DNA of 64,000 nucleotides, taken from Saccharomycopsis phalli. Its lineage: Eukaryota; Ascomycota; Saccharomycetes; Ascoideales; Saccharomycopsidaceae. The position numbers and the translations under genes were made by a program. This document shows positions 17,480-25,376 of this stretch, in pieces; position 1 is the first letter of the stretch; each line of letters starts with the position of its first letter. The notes beneath the pieces were generated by a model, which was given only the letters and a program-made list of their open reading frames with translations, did not search any database and was not told the origin of the DNA. The stretch lies in assembly GCA_020342235.1 (NCBI GenBank), contig CP073215.1:1612001-1676000 (forward strand), given 5' to 3'.

Positions 17480-19480
17480 CTACTCAAGCTTATCCATATT
17501 TGAACGATATACCTCGGAAATGACATATTCAAAACCCTCGATTTCCCCCTCGGCATTAATCAACTTTTTTTTCCCCAAGAAATCCAATTCGCACAACTTT
17601 GGCCAGTTGACAAACTGGATTCCATTTGTTAGAATAAAGTGGATAGAGTAGGTTATTAGAGAACAGCATAGCGTGAGGTATAAAACATTCGACGTGGTGA
17701 ATATTGCACCACCTTTTGGGCAGCATATTATAGCTAGGAACATGACAGACGATGAAAACAAGAGGTACGGCCAGGATTGATACTGGAACGTCCTGGAATC
17801 TATAAATGGCGAATTGCTAATGTTGATGTTCGATGGATAAGTCCCAGTAGAGAGCTGGGTGTATGTGCCAAAGTTCACCGAGGCTCGTTTATTTTCCACC
17901 TGGTAGTGGTTGATGTCGATTTGGTTGTTGAACTGGGATGGCTGGAACGTCCCCAAGAACAAATCGAATGCATCTTGCCTAAAGCCGTCGGTGAAATTGT
18001 TCTTAAAGTATCTGGTCACCGAGTTGAGAAGGTCCCTGACAGCACCTTTTATGGAACGCTTGCCGGTTCTGGTAATGTCGGCTTTCAAAGCACCTGTGCC
18101 AGAGTATGCTTTGCTGATGGAGTCGCCGTTTTCAGTCCATATATCGCGGAAGTTTCTGTGCATGGCCCATGTGTCGCCTCCTACTTGAGGCTCGAGAACC
18201 CATTTGCCGACCACACTTTGCACGACGTTGGTACGATCCAAGCAGTCCATGCAGTTTGTTCGGATCAAATTCTTTTGTACAGAGTCAATGGTATGCCCTT
18301 CTACTGACCAGTGTGTCCGGAAGTAGTCCTGGTTTGAGAAACCTTTTTCACCTAGCTGGGAGATGACCTTGGAGATACTCGAGAAATTCAGCTTGCGGCA
18401 CTGGGTGTGGAAGTCGAAATAAATGTAGTCCATCAGCTTACCCTCTGGGATGTCGCTGGCAATCTGGCTGAGGGTAGACTCATATGCAGCCTTGACTGGG
18501 GCTTCTCTGCCAGATTGGTTCACGAGGTTCACGACACAGACTTTGTCAAAGGACTGCAACAAGCTGCCAAAGTGTCTTGCTGATGCGGAAACATTGGTGT
18601 TTGAGGATATAGTGAGCGGCGGGCGGTACTGTAAGTTGTTTATCTCGGCCCAGTGTAGCGGCACCGAGCCTCTCACTTGCAAAAAAGCTGATATTCGATT
18701 CCCCGAAACCACAATCTGCTCGGTTTCATTGAAGTTCGCCACCTGGCCCTGCGAGTTGGTACCCCGTCGGAAGTATCTGGTACCAGCCCAGTGTTTACTT
18801 CGTCGCGAGATCAAGCCAAACCAAGTACCTGACGGCAGCTGCGTGAACTGGACGTATCCATAAATAACGGGAATGACAAACTCCAGAGTCCCCACACCCA
18901 AATCGAGGATATCCGCCAACAAGTACTGGTTCCAGAAGAAGTCGTGGCTGAAGTTGGTAACCAACGTCGACTTTAGAGGCGTAGCAGCAGGGGCATTGAT
19001 GTTGTTCAATAGCACGGCCACGTTGTCTCGGGTATGCCCATTCACGCAGGACGACTGGACACTGCGCGAAATGTCAAACGTGTGGCACCACAAGAGACTG
19101 GCGGTGTCAAGATGGTAGCGTAGGAGCCTCAAGTAGGAGCGAGTGTCGTCCTCGGAAGCCACATGGGTCAATGGCCGGATGGGCAAGAATTCATACTGGT
19201 CCAACTTATAGAAATTATTGGAGTTCAAGCTCAGAGCAAGTTTTGCGGTCTTGGCGACTATGATGTATTTGGAGTCGGGAAGCAGAAACGTTCCTATTAT
19301 ACCCAAGCAGTGACTGATTGTCCGTCGGACGGTATTAAAGTAGTAGCTGTAATGGTTGTAGTGCTCGGAATCCAGCTCAATCAAGGATGTCCCAACTGAG
19401 TCGATTTTTAAAATCAGCGAGCCAACTTTGAAGAGATAGACACTGTCAGAGTACTTGGTATAATAGACTGAGGTGGACAT
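17480..19480 (-). CDS. SAC1: Phosphatidylinositol-4-phosphate phosphatase Sac1
   Basis: 666 residues (S. cerevisiae 623). The Sac domain fills ~1-520. The catalytic CX5R(T/S) motif reads NCMDCLDRTN with the nucleophile at Cys410 and Arg416. The preceding blocks GTRYFRRG and FHTQCRKLNF are typical of the family. Two hydrophobic segments near the C-terminus (YLLFSSSVMFLAIICC and LYLTLCCSLITYSIHFIL) anchor it in the ER/Golgi, followed by a short lysine-containing cytosolic tail. It dephosphorylates PI4P at ER contact sites. It converges on TRP3 with 64 bases between stops. Confidence 0.96.
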   Translation of the reverse strand: MSTSVYYTKYSDSVYLFKVGSLILKIDSVGTSLIELDSEHYNHYSYYFNTVRRTISHCLGIIGTFLLPDSKYIIVAKTAKLALSLNSNNFYKLDQYEFLPIRPLTHVASEDDTRSYLRLLRYHLDTASLLWCHTFDISRSVQSSCVNGHTRDNVAVLLNNINAPAATPLKSTLVTNFSHDFFWNQYLLADILDLGVGTLEFVIPVIYGYVQFTQLPSGTWFGLISRRSKHWAGTRYFRRGTNSQGQVANFNETEQIVVSGNRISAFLQVRGSVPLHWAEINNLQYRPPLTISSNTNVSASARHFGSLLQSFDKVCVVNLVNQSGREAPVKAAYESTLSQIASDIPEGKLMDYIYFDFHTQCRKLNFSSISKVISQLGEKGFSNQDYFRTHWSVEGHTIDSVQKNLIRTNCMDCLDRTNVVQSVVGKWVLEPQVGGDTWAMHRNFRDIWTENGDSISKAYSGTGALKADITRTGKRSIKGAVRDLLNSVTRYFKNNFTDGFRQDAFDLFLGTFQPSQFNNQIDINHYQVENKRASVNFGTYTQLSTGTYPSNINISNSPFIDSRTFQYQSWPYLLFSSSVMFLAIICCPKGGAIFTTSNVLYLTLCCSLITYSIHFILTNGIQFVNWPKLCELDFLGKKKLINAEGEIEGFEYVISEVYRSNMDKLE

Positions 19481-19486
19481 GGTGCG

Positions 19487-19675
19487 TCAGTGGGAAGATT
19501 TCGTGACAAATTTTTTGTCATGTGCCTCCACTCGGTATGCTTGTGGCGGTGCGAGTCCAACGAACGACGGGAAATAGTGCCGGTATTTAATCCAGGTGTC
19601 TACAAGTAGTGGAATATATTCCAACCATCTGCTCCAGAATTGTTCACCTGGGTGGACTGCAAATTGAACTACCAT
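19487..19675 (-). CDS. Possible small protein or long uORF upstream of SAC1 (62 codons)
   Basis: An ATG-started frame on the SAC1 strand ends with TGA only six bases before the SAC1 ATG. It encodes 62 residues with three Trp, several Tyr, a mildly hydrophobic middle (WLEYIPLLVDTWIKYRHYF) and a basic end. Codon use looks like a gene rather than random sequence. I know no homologue. It could be a genuine small gene, a uORF in a SAC1 leader, or chance. An in-frame TAG lies just upstream, so any N-terminal extension would need splicing, and I see no convincing branch site. Confidence 0.3.
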   Translation of the reverse strand: MVVQFAVHPGEQFWSRWLEYIPLLVDTWIKYRHYFPSFVGLAPPQAYRVEAHDKKFVTKSSH

Positions 19676-19886
19676 GTACCCTTGCAACTAGGTATTCATA
19701 CTTCCAAGCACTATCCGTCGCAAGAGTCCCGTTGAGGAATTTACCAATCACATCGTTTTTAACAATTTATGGATTGTATGAACTGCGCACTGGATACTTC
19801 TCAAACAATTCTGTAGTATTCCTTCTGGTGAAACATTACCAATAGGACGTGCATAAAACCATACTAATGTATGGATCCCGGATTCC

Positions 19887-19895
19887 TATATATAA
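19887..19895 (+). promoter_or_regulatory. TATA box of the secreted-protein gene
   Basis: TATATATAA lies 41 bases before the ATG at 19928, the clearest TATA element of the window and typical of inducible yeast genes. The leader must be very short. Confidence 0.55.
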
Positions 19896-19927
19896 GCCAT
19901 GGGGTCTACGTGATATAGCATTGCAGA

Positions 19928-20710
19928 ATGAACTTTTCCATCAGATTATTTATTGCTTTTATTGTTTCTTCTCTAATAGCCCCAGCTTGTGCCTTCATTG
20001 ACCCCAACTTGGGTCTCTCAGCTAGTGCAGAGACATTGCTTATCTTGAACTACATCAAGCAAATCAAGGCAGGAAACCTTGGCAGCTCCAAGCTTTTGGC
20101 CTCTTCTAGGGGGAAATTTAATGCCAATAACGACTTGGACTTGTTCAAGCAAGTCACCTTGGCTACTCACCCATCCATAACTGGTAACCAAGAGAATGTA
20201 TTGAATGCCTACCAGGGCTCGACAACTGACCTGATTCAAGTCTACGATGGGGTCTTCAATGCGCTGAAAGGCTTGACGATTGGATTTGAGCTCAACGGTG
20301 TCTTGTACGAAGGTGTGAAAACGTTCCGAGGTGCCTTGGAAGGCTTGAGTGCCGACCTTCCGCATGTTGTGCGAGTACCTCAACAACAGGATGCATTGAA
20401 TTTTGTCGAGACTCTATTCAACTTGTCACAAAGTATCAGTACTGGAAGATACTTGATGCTTCTGACACTCAGAGACTCCGATTCACGAGCGTCATCCATT
20501 CTCAACAAGTATGGTATTCAGATGAACGACACACTGCAGTATATCAAGTTCACCAGTAATCAGCTGGGTGCCACTGACTTGAAATCGGCAATTGCCAAAG
20601 TCAATAGCGACTTGAACACAAATAAGTACACTGTGGCGTTGGTGCTGAATGCCATGTCTGCAACCGAGTACAGAGACCGGATCGACCAGGTGAGTCAAGG
20701 CACTAACTAA
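19928..20710 (+). CDS. Predicted secreted protein of unknown family
   Basis: 260 residues. The first ~22 form a clear signal peptide (MNFSIRLFIAFIVSSLIAPACA). The rest is soluble, helical-looking and mostly uncharged, with no Cys, no C-terminal hydrophobic segment or GPI signal, and only a couple of possible N-glycosylation sites (NLS, NDT). I recognise no family. It has a strong TATA box. It converges on the dioxygenase gene, and 47 bases separate the stops. A secreted or vacuolar role follows from the signal peptide only. Confidence 0.75.
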   Translation: MNFSIRLFIAFIVSSLIAPACAFIDPNLGLSASAETLLILNYIKQIKAGNLGSSKLLASSRGKFNANNDLDLFKQVTLATHPSITGNQENVLNAYQGSTTDLIQVYDGVFNALKGLTIGFELNGVLYEGVKTFRGALEGLSADLPHVVRVPQQQDALNFVETLFNLSQSISTGRYLMLLTLRDSDSRASSILNKYGIQMNDTLQYIKFTSNQLGATDLKSAIAKVNSDLNTNKYTVALVLNAMSATEYRDRIDQVSQGTN

Positions 20711-20757
20711 TTAATGATGTTCCGAGTTTTAGATTTTTATATAACCATACATGTATG

Positions 20758-21981
20758 CTAGCTGCTAATTTCCCCGACTGTAATTTCTGCTGGGCGGTTT
20801 GGTGCCTCGATAAACGACATTAGCGTAGTGCGTCCAAGTAGCTTTACCCCGTCTTTCCTCTCGTTGCTGGTGTCCTCTCGGTTGAAATACCCAATTTTCT
20901 CATCGGACCATTGCTTGAAAGTGATTGGCTGCTCATCGTCGTTTCGGGCCCCAAGTACGCGTCTCAACTTTGGTGACGCAAGCGTGTCTTGGTCGAGCAC
21001 TGTGGTCAACGACGGATCAGAAAAGTAGATGATGGTACTTCTCTTGTAGCTGGCCTGGTCCCCCGGAGGAAGCACCACCCGATGAATTGCCGACTTGAAG
21101 TACCCTCCGGTCAAGAACTTGAAACTGTCGCCAACATTGACAACAAGTGCGTCTGGAGTATGGCTAATGTACTTCCAGTCACCGGTGGTGTAGTCTCTAA
21201 TTTGCAATGCCAAAACCGGCTGGGAAAGGATAAACGTCAATGCTGTTGAGTCTGTGTGGCCTCTCATCCAGGTGCCACCGGTCTTTTGAATATACTCCTT
21301 TTCCAACTCGTGGTACCATAATAACCGACCGCATCCTCCACCAGAGTTGACAATATCGTTGTTAATCACCTTGAAATGATTCTCCCAGAGGTATCCCTCG
21401 GGCAATTCGAGGATCAAGTCCATGAGATTCAATACTTTCTGCAACACATTATAGTGTAACTGGTTGTAGTAGTCATAAATCTCCTGTAAGTGCGCCTTGA
21501 TAAACTCGTGATACTCATATCGGTCAAAGAATATATCCTTGTGAAGGAAATGCCGGAAATTAAACAATTCCACGTTATCCCTCACACCCTTTTGGTACAC
21601 CCAAAATCCTCGAGGCTTAAACCCAACTCCTCGCACCACGCCCAACGACCGGTCGTGTTCCTCGGGTAAAACCTGGTTCCCAGCCTCATACAGGGCTTTC
21701 GCGGCATCAGGGAGCTCAAAAATAGACTGGGTAATGGCACGTAACTGCTCAATCTCCTCATGCGGAATCCCATGGTTAACCAATTTGAAGAACCCATAGG
21801 TCGTTAAACTCTTTTCCAACTGCTGTGCAAGGCGAATCCGTGATTCCTTTCCACTAGCACCGGACTGGAAAGTGCCCAAGTCAATTGCATCAAGACCAAT
21901 AGTAGATACGTCATCTCTGGTCTCGGGGGCTTCTTGGAAAGCCCTTAGATTATACTTTTGGTCAATTCTTGATGTCGCCAT
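20758..21981 (-). CDS. Fe(II)/2-oxoglutarate-dependent dioxygenase (isopenicillin-N-synthase-like)
   Basis: 407 residues. The N-terminal DIOX_N part has GFFKLVNHGIP (~63-73) and YEAGNQVLPEEHDRSLG. The double-stranded beta-helix carries the iron triad His242 and Asp244 (GHTDSTALT) and His300 (SAIHRVVLPP). The 2-oxoglutarate-binding R-x-S position reads K-R-S (313-315), so Lys replaces the usual Arg, or Arg314 serves it. Such enzymes hydroxylate or desaturate small molecules; the substrate cannot be read from sequence. No biosynthetic cluster is visible nearby. A TATATAAA element lies on its strand at 22017-22024. Confidence 0.85.
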   Translation of the reverse strand: MATSRIDQKYNLRAFQEAPETRDDVSTIGLDAIDLGTFQSGASGKESRIRLAQQLEKSLTTYGFFKLVNHGIPHEEIEQLRAITQSIFELPDAAKALYEAGNQVLPEEHDRSLGVVRGVGFKPRGFWVYQKGVRDNVELFNFRHFLHKDIFFDRYEYHEFIKAHLQEIYDYYNQLHYNVLQKVLNLMDLILELPEGYLWENHFKVINNDIVNSGGGCGRLLWYHELEKEYIQKTGGTWMRGHTDSTALTFILSQPVLALQIRDYTTGDWKYISHTPDALVVNVGDSFKFLTGGYFKSAIHRVVLPPGDQASYKRSTIIYFSDPSLTTVLDQDTLASPKLRRVLGARNDDEQPITFKQWSDEKIGYFNREDTSNERKDGVKLLGRTTLMSFIEAPNRPAEITVGEISS

Positions 21982-22016
21982 TGTTCCAAGCTGATTCCAT
22001 TAGCCTTTTGTCGTAC

Positions 22017-22024
22017 TTTATATA
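22017..22024 (-). promoter_or_regulatory. TATA box of the dioxygenase gene
   Basis: TATATAAA on the minus strand, about 36-43 bases upstream of the ATG at 21981. Confidence 0.5.
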
Positions 22025-22156
22025 TCCCACAAGTGTGGCTCCGTCGTCATCACACATGGCAATTAGTACATGTCCCGAGAAAATCCACAGATAATTCTGG
22101 CCAATCTTTAGCGGAAACACTACACAGCTCCAAATGCAAACAACTTTATTAATATA

Positions 22157-23047
22157 TTAATACACCTCAATCAACCTCACCATGAACCAAGCGGAGGCAG
22201 CAGCAATCCCACCAACCAACAACATTTGTAGTCCTTCGTACATCTTTTGCGAATTCTTGCAGTCGCTACCAAGAGAAGCAATTGTCTTGACGTAGCCAAA
22301 GATAAACAAGGTGATGGCCATCACAACACAACTGATCAAGAGCCCGGTTTGAACAACGGATACAAAGAAATATGGAATGAGCGGAATGAATCCTCCAACA
22401 AAGTATGAGAGTCCAATGGTAAGAGCCGATGTGAATTGTCTGTTTTCCGCTGGCTCCTCAAGACCCTTGCCAAACCTTATGATGAAGTCAACCATTTTCT
22501 TTGGCTGTTTCTCCATGTCATTAATAAACATATTCATTGTTGTCTCATTGGTTATGCCAATGTCCTCTAGGATATCAACGAGTTCGTACTCCAACTCCTG
22601 GGGGTTCTTGAAGTAGTTCTGCTTCTCCTTCGAAACTTCACTGTGATAGTACTGGGATTCCGACTTTGCCGCCAAGTACCCACCAAGGCCCATGGAAATT
22701 GCACCTGAAATTAATTCCGCAACACCACCAGTAATCACAAGTCTAGAATCTCCCAACGACGATAGCCCAGCTGTCAACGCAAAAGGAACTGTCAAGCCAT
22801 CAGATAACCCAATGATCATGTCACTCATCATCCGAGGATCAAAGTTGCTAAATAGAGTGCCAGTGCTTTTATTTGAAGCAACCACGCTGGTCTCTTCACC
22901 ATATTGTTCTGCATTGCCCACTTGGGACCCTCTGTCATTAATTGTTCCATAACTGCTCTGGTTGACAATAGGCATCTTAGTTGTGTCTGAGTTATCTTTA
23001 CTGGAAAGAGAAGATACTATAACATTTTTGATTGCAACTAGAGACAT
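22157..23047 (-). CDS. CCC1: Vacuolar Fe(II)/Mn(II) transporter Ccc1 (VIT family)
   Basis: 296 residues from the ATG at 23047; the frame is open upstream but has no earlier ATG that makes sense. After ~85 hydrophilic residues comes the VIT1/Ccc1 core: SDMIIGLSDGLTVPFALTAGL, GGVAELISGAISMGLGGYLAAKSE, an acidic cytosolic helical segment (~145-195) with metal-binding Glu residues, and further membrane segments. Five membrane helices match the VIT fold. It loads cytosolic iron and manganese into the vacuole. CCAAT boxes occur at 23126-23130 and, inverted, at 23210-23214, but I do not find the full HapX-type composite site. HAP43 is ~13 kb away. Confidence 0.95.
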   Translation of the reverse strand: MSLVAIKNVIVSSLSSKDNSDTTKMPIVNQSSYGTINDRGSQVGNAEQYGEETSVVASNKSTGTLFSNFDPRMMSDMIIGLSDGLTVPFALTAGLSSLGDSRLVITGGVAELISGAISMGLGGYLAAKSESQYYHSEVSKEKQNYFKNPQELEYELVDILEDIGITNETTMNMFINDMEKQPKKMVDFIIRFGKGLEEPAENRQFTSALTIGLSYFVGGFIPLIPYFFVSVVQTGLLISCVVMAITLFIFGYVKTIASLGSDCKNSQKMYEGLQMLLVGGIAAASAWFMVRLIEVY

Positions 23048-23206
23048 TTTGCACAAAGGATATTTATTGTTATTATATTTGTGATAAAATCGTTCTGGCC
23101 TGCAGTTGAAATAAATAAAAAAATTCCAATTAGGCGAGGAGACGGAAAAAGCATTTTGCACAGGGCCAGGCCTGTAATCCCTACTGTGTTTACATTAACA
23201 CAGCTT

Positions 23207-24220
23207 TTAATTGGCCAGATCATGGTTATGTGCCCATTTATGGAAATTACGGGTCACACTCGCCGGCATACAGTACACAGGGTCGATCTCCGTTAGGTTT
23301 GGATAGCCCATCAAGCTCAATCCAGCCAATCCAAATATCGTATGATACACATCCACCTCATTGTTTGGTCTGTCACTGATTCCCCCTTTCTCAAGGTCCT
23401 GCGATCGTAAAATAAACTTTGTCAATGCTTTTTGGTCGATCCATGATAACTTGCCCAAAATGGCAAGACTCGAAAGCACCCACCAACTGTAGCACACATC
23501 TGGTAACTTCTCTGGCCGCCCATTCAAACCGCCTGTAAATTCCAGATTCGACGCGTCGTTATAGCTATCTTGCTGTCTTTCACTAAGCCAACTTGCCAAG
23601 AGATCTTGGCTTCTAGATGACAATGTATCTAACTTCTCGCAAATAGCCAAGGCCCCAAGACAGGTGAATATCTGGCCTGCATGGCTTTCAGCACCAGGTA
23701 CCATCCCAAAGCCACCGTCGAAATTCTGACAGCTTAGTATGAAATCAACCGAAGTGGCTGCGATTTCCTCTGTCAATTCCCCAAGAATCGATAACGCAGA
23801 GACCGCATTGTAAACAAAGCGCACATCGATTTCCCCAAATCTGTCCCCCTGAAACCCGCCACTGCTCACTTGATTGCCTTTGATAAACTTCACTAGAGCT
23901 TGTCGTTGGTCTACGCTCAAGGCATCCAACTTGTTCAACATCGCCAAAATTTGAATTCCTGACAAGGTCAGCAACATATGTCCATCATGCTGGGGAAATG
24001 CGCCAAATCCGCCTGACCTCTTGTCAAAACAGCTCAACACAAACTCCACCACATCGTCGGAGTCCAAGGAACTTGGAGATCCCATCAAGAAGAGTGCTGT
24101 CAAGCCCCAGTATATGCCATTCAATCGAAGATGCTCCGTTAGCCAAAACTCATAGTCCAGAACTTTGGTATTTAGCGAAACAATAAATTCAATATGCTTT
24201 TTAACCGCCAATTGATCCAT
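23207..24220 (-). CDS. BET2: Rab geranylgeranyltransferase (type II) beta subunit
   Basis: 337 residues from the ATG at 24220; the frame extends further only from a GTG. It is an alpha-alpha barrel prenyltransferase with repeated GGF/GGL motifs (SGGFGAFPQHDGH, SGGFQGDRFGEIDVRF, DGGFGMVPGAESH, TGGLNGRPEKL). Zinc ligands are visible as Asp and Cys in PDVCYSWW and His in VDVYHTIFG. With Bet4 and the escort protein it attaches geranylgeranyl groups to the C-terminal cysteines of Rab GTPases; one such Rab, VPS21 (ending CAC), is encoded in this window. Length matches S. cerevisiae Bet2 (325). Confidence 0.96.
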   Translation of the reverse strand: MDQLAVKKHIEFIVSLNTKVLDYEFWLTEHLRLNGIYWGLTALFLMGSPSSLDSDDVVEFVLSCFDKRSGGFGAFPQHDGHMLLTLSGIQILAMLNKLDALSVDQRQALVKFIKGNQVSSGGFQGDRFGEIDVRFVYNAVSALSILGELTEEIAATSVDFILSCQNFDGGFGMVPGAESHAGQIFTCLGALAICEKLDTLSSRSQDLLASWLSERQQDSYNDASNLEFTGGLNGRPEKLPDVCYSWWVLSSLAILGKLSWIDQKALTKFILRSQDLEKGGISDRPNNEVDVYHTIFGLAGLSLMGYPNLTEIDPVYCMPASVTRNFHKWAHNHDLAN

Positions 24221-24326
24221 GTTTCCCCATGTTGGGTGGCCCACCACGAATCATGTGGCAAACGATCGACACATCCTTACACCGTTGTGAAACATCCGTG
24301 CACCGAAACCACTAGTTAAAAGCTAC

Positions 24327-24337
24327 GAAAAATTTTC
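24327..24337 (+). promoter_or_regulatory. RRPE-like element in the RPS22 promoter
   Basis: GAAAAATTTTC lies 32 bases before the 5'UTR intron donor of RPS22. The motif is common in promoters of yeast ribosomal and ribosome-biogenesis genes. Confidence 0.45.
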
Positions 24338-24368
24338 ATTTCTCATTAAACTATTACACAACAACTTA

Positions 24369-24551
24369 GTATGTTGAGTTAAGAAAAAAAGGAAGCGCAA
24401 TAGTGCGCGGTTCAAAGATATTCTTGTTTATTATGATTCCGGCTAATAGTGAGTATAACTCAATAATAGTAAATCGGGCTCATGAATCCAAACGTATATT
24501 TATTGGACACTCATGTTGGTTCGTAGCGGGATTTGGAATTACTAACTTTAG
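24369..24551 (+). other. Probable 5'UTR intron of RPS22 (183 nt)
   Basis: Donor GTATGT at 24369, branch site TACTAAC at 24540-24546 and acceptor TTTAG ending at 24551, four bases before the ATG at 24556. S. cerevisiae RPS22B also has one intron in its 5'UTR and one in its coding region. Inside is a hairpin at 24481-24515 (two 5-bp helices CATGA/TCATG and TCCAA/TTGGA around a 1x3 internal loop, 11-base loop). Confidence 0.75.
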
Positions 24552-24555
24552 AAAC

Positions 24556-25233
24556 ATGACTAGAGCTTCCGTTTTAGCAGACGCATTGAACACCATTAAC
24601 AACGCTTCCAAGGCTGGAAAGCGTCAAGTCATGGTCAGACCTTCTTCCAAGGTGGTGATCAAGTTCTTGCAAGTGATGCAAAAGCATGGTATGTAATACT
24701 GACATTATTAGCAAAAGGGAACTCGTGAATTTTTACTTCGCTTTATGCACCGGGTTGATAACTAGATGGCTTGTCGGTCAGGATTGTTAATTTTGAAATT
24801 AGTCCCTTTCTGTCTTTTAAGTATCCGGAAGATTAAATGCAAAGTTCTTACGCAATGTCTAAGGGGAATAACTAACTTTGGATATTGTTTAAAACGTTGC
24901 GACACTTTTTTTTGTTTCTCTTTCCGTGTTCCCTTCTTTGCGTTTAATCATGTTTGTTCGTACTAACATACAGGTTACATTGGTGAATTTGAAGTCATTG
25001 ACGACCACAGATCCGGAAAGGTTGTTGTTCAATTGAACGGTAGATTGAACAAGTGCGGTGTCATTTCTCCAAGATACAACGTCAAGATTGACGACATTGA
25101 AAAATGGACGGACAACTTGTTGCCAGCTAGACAGTTTGGTTTTGTTATCTTGACTACTTCTGCTGGTATAATTGACCACGAAGAGGCAAAGAGAAAGCAC
25201 GTTGCTGGTAAGATTTTGGGATTTGTATACTGA
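24556..25233 (+). CDS. RPS22: 40S ribosomal protein S22 (uS8), two coding exons
   Basis: Exons 24556..24688 and 24974..25233 join to 130 residues, exactly the length of yeast Rps22. The protein begins [21 protein letters not shown] and ends [12 protein letters not shown]; the intron splits the Gly codon of the QKHGYIGEFE segment. The 285-nt intron has donor GTATGT, branch TACTAAC (24961-24967) and a CAG acceptor only 7 nt after the branch A. uS8 binds the central domain of 18S rRNA. The gene has a second intron in its 5'UTR and carries an H/ACA snoRNA in the coding intron, as described for S. cerevisiae RPS22B. Confidence 0.98.
24745..24907 (+). ncRNA. SNR44: H/ACA snoRNA snR44 in the RPS22 intron
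   Basis: The intron folds as two hairpins with box H AGATTA (24830-24835) and box ACA (24902-24904), 3 nt before the RNA end. 5' hairpin: lower stem 24750-24755 with 24823-24828, upper stem 24764-24769 with 24810-24815. The pocket strands GATAACT (24757-24763) and TTTAA (24816-24820) pair with 18S rRNA on both sides of the U at yeast position 106. 3' hairpin: lower stem 24838-24842 with 24897-24901, an 11-pair upper stem from 24853. Pocket strands TTCTTACG (24845-24852) and TTTAAA (24888-24893) flank a U in 25S rRNA in the CUUUAAA-U-A-UGUAAGAA context (yeast 1056). These are the two known snR44 targets. The exact 5' end is uncertain. Confidence 0.85.
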
Positions 25234-25329
25234 TTAAATTAATAAATGGAAGCTATTATTATGATATCTATAAAATGAAAGTAAAGAGCACTGCAAGTAG
25301 CAAGCTAAGATTCGGCTTATAATTATTAG

Positions 25330-25376
25330 CTGGCTGGTTAGTAAATTACGTGGGATTTATGACTAGGCATACTTAC
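25330..25376 (-). other. Intron-like element straddling the stop codon of the GH72 gene
   Basis: On the minus strand a donor GTAAGT begins at 25376 and contains the TAA stop (25375-25373). It is followed by TTTACTAAC and two acceptors, CCAG at 25334 (43 nt, 4 nt from the branch A) and CCAG at 25330 (47 nt, 8 nt from the branch A). Size and signals match the four certain introns of this gene. Splicing to 25330 would end the protein in Ser instead of Arg. Confidence 0.45.

Noticed and set aside
23048-23161. N-terminal extension of CCC1 in the open frame
   Set aside because: It begins at a GTG and has no ATG; the ATG at 23047 gives the normal length.
25239-25333. Extra C-terminal exon of the GH72 gene (first acceptor at 25334)
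   Set aside because: The tail is not a GPI signal, runs to within a few bases of the RPS22 stop, and its acceptor is only 4 nt from the branch A.
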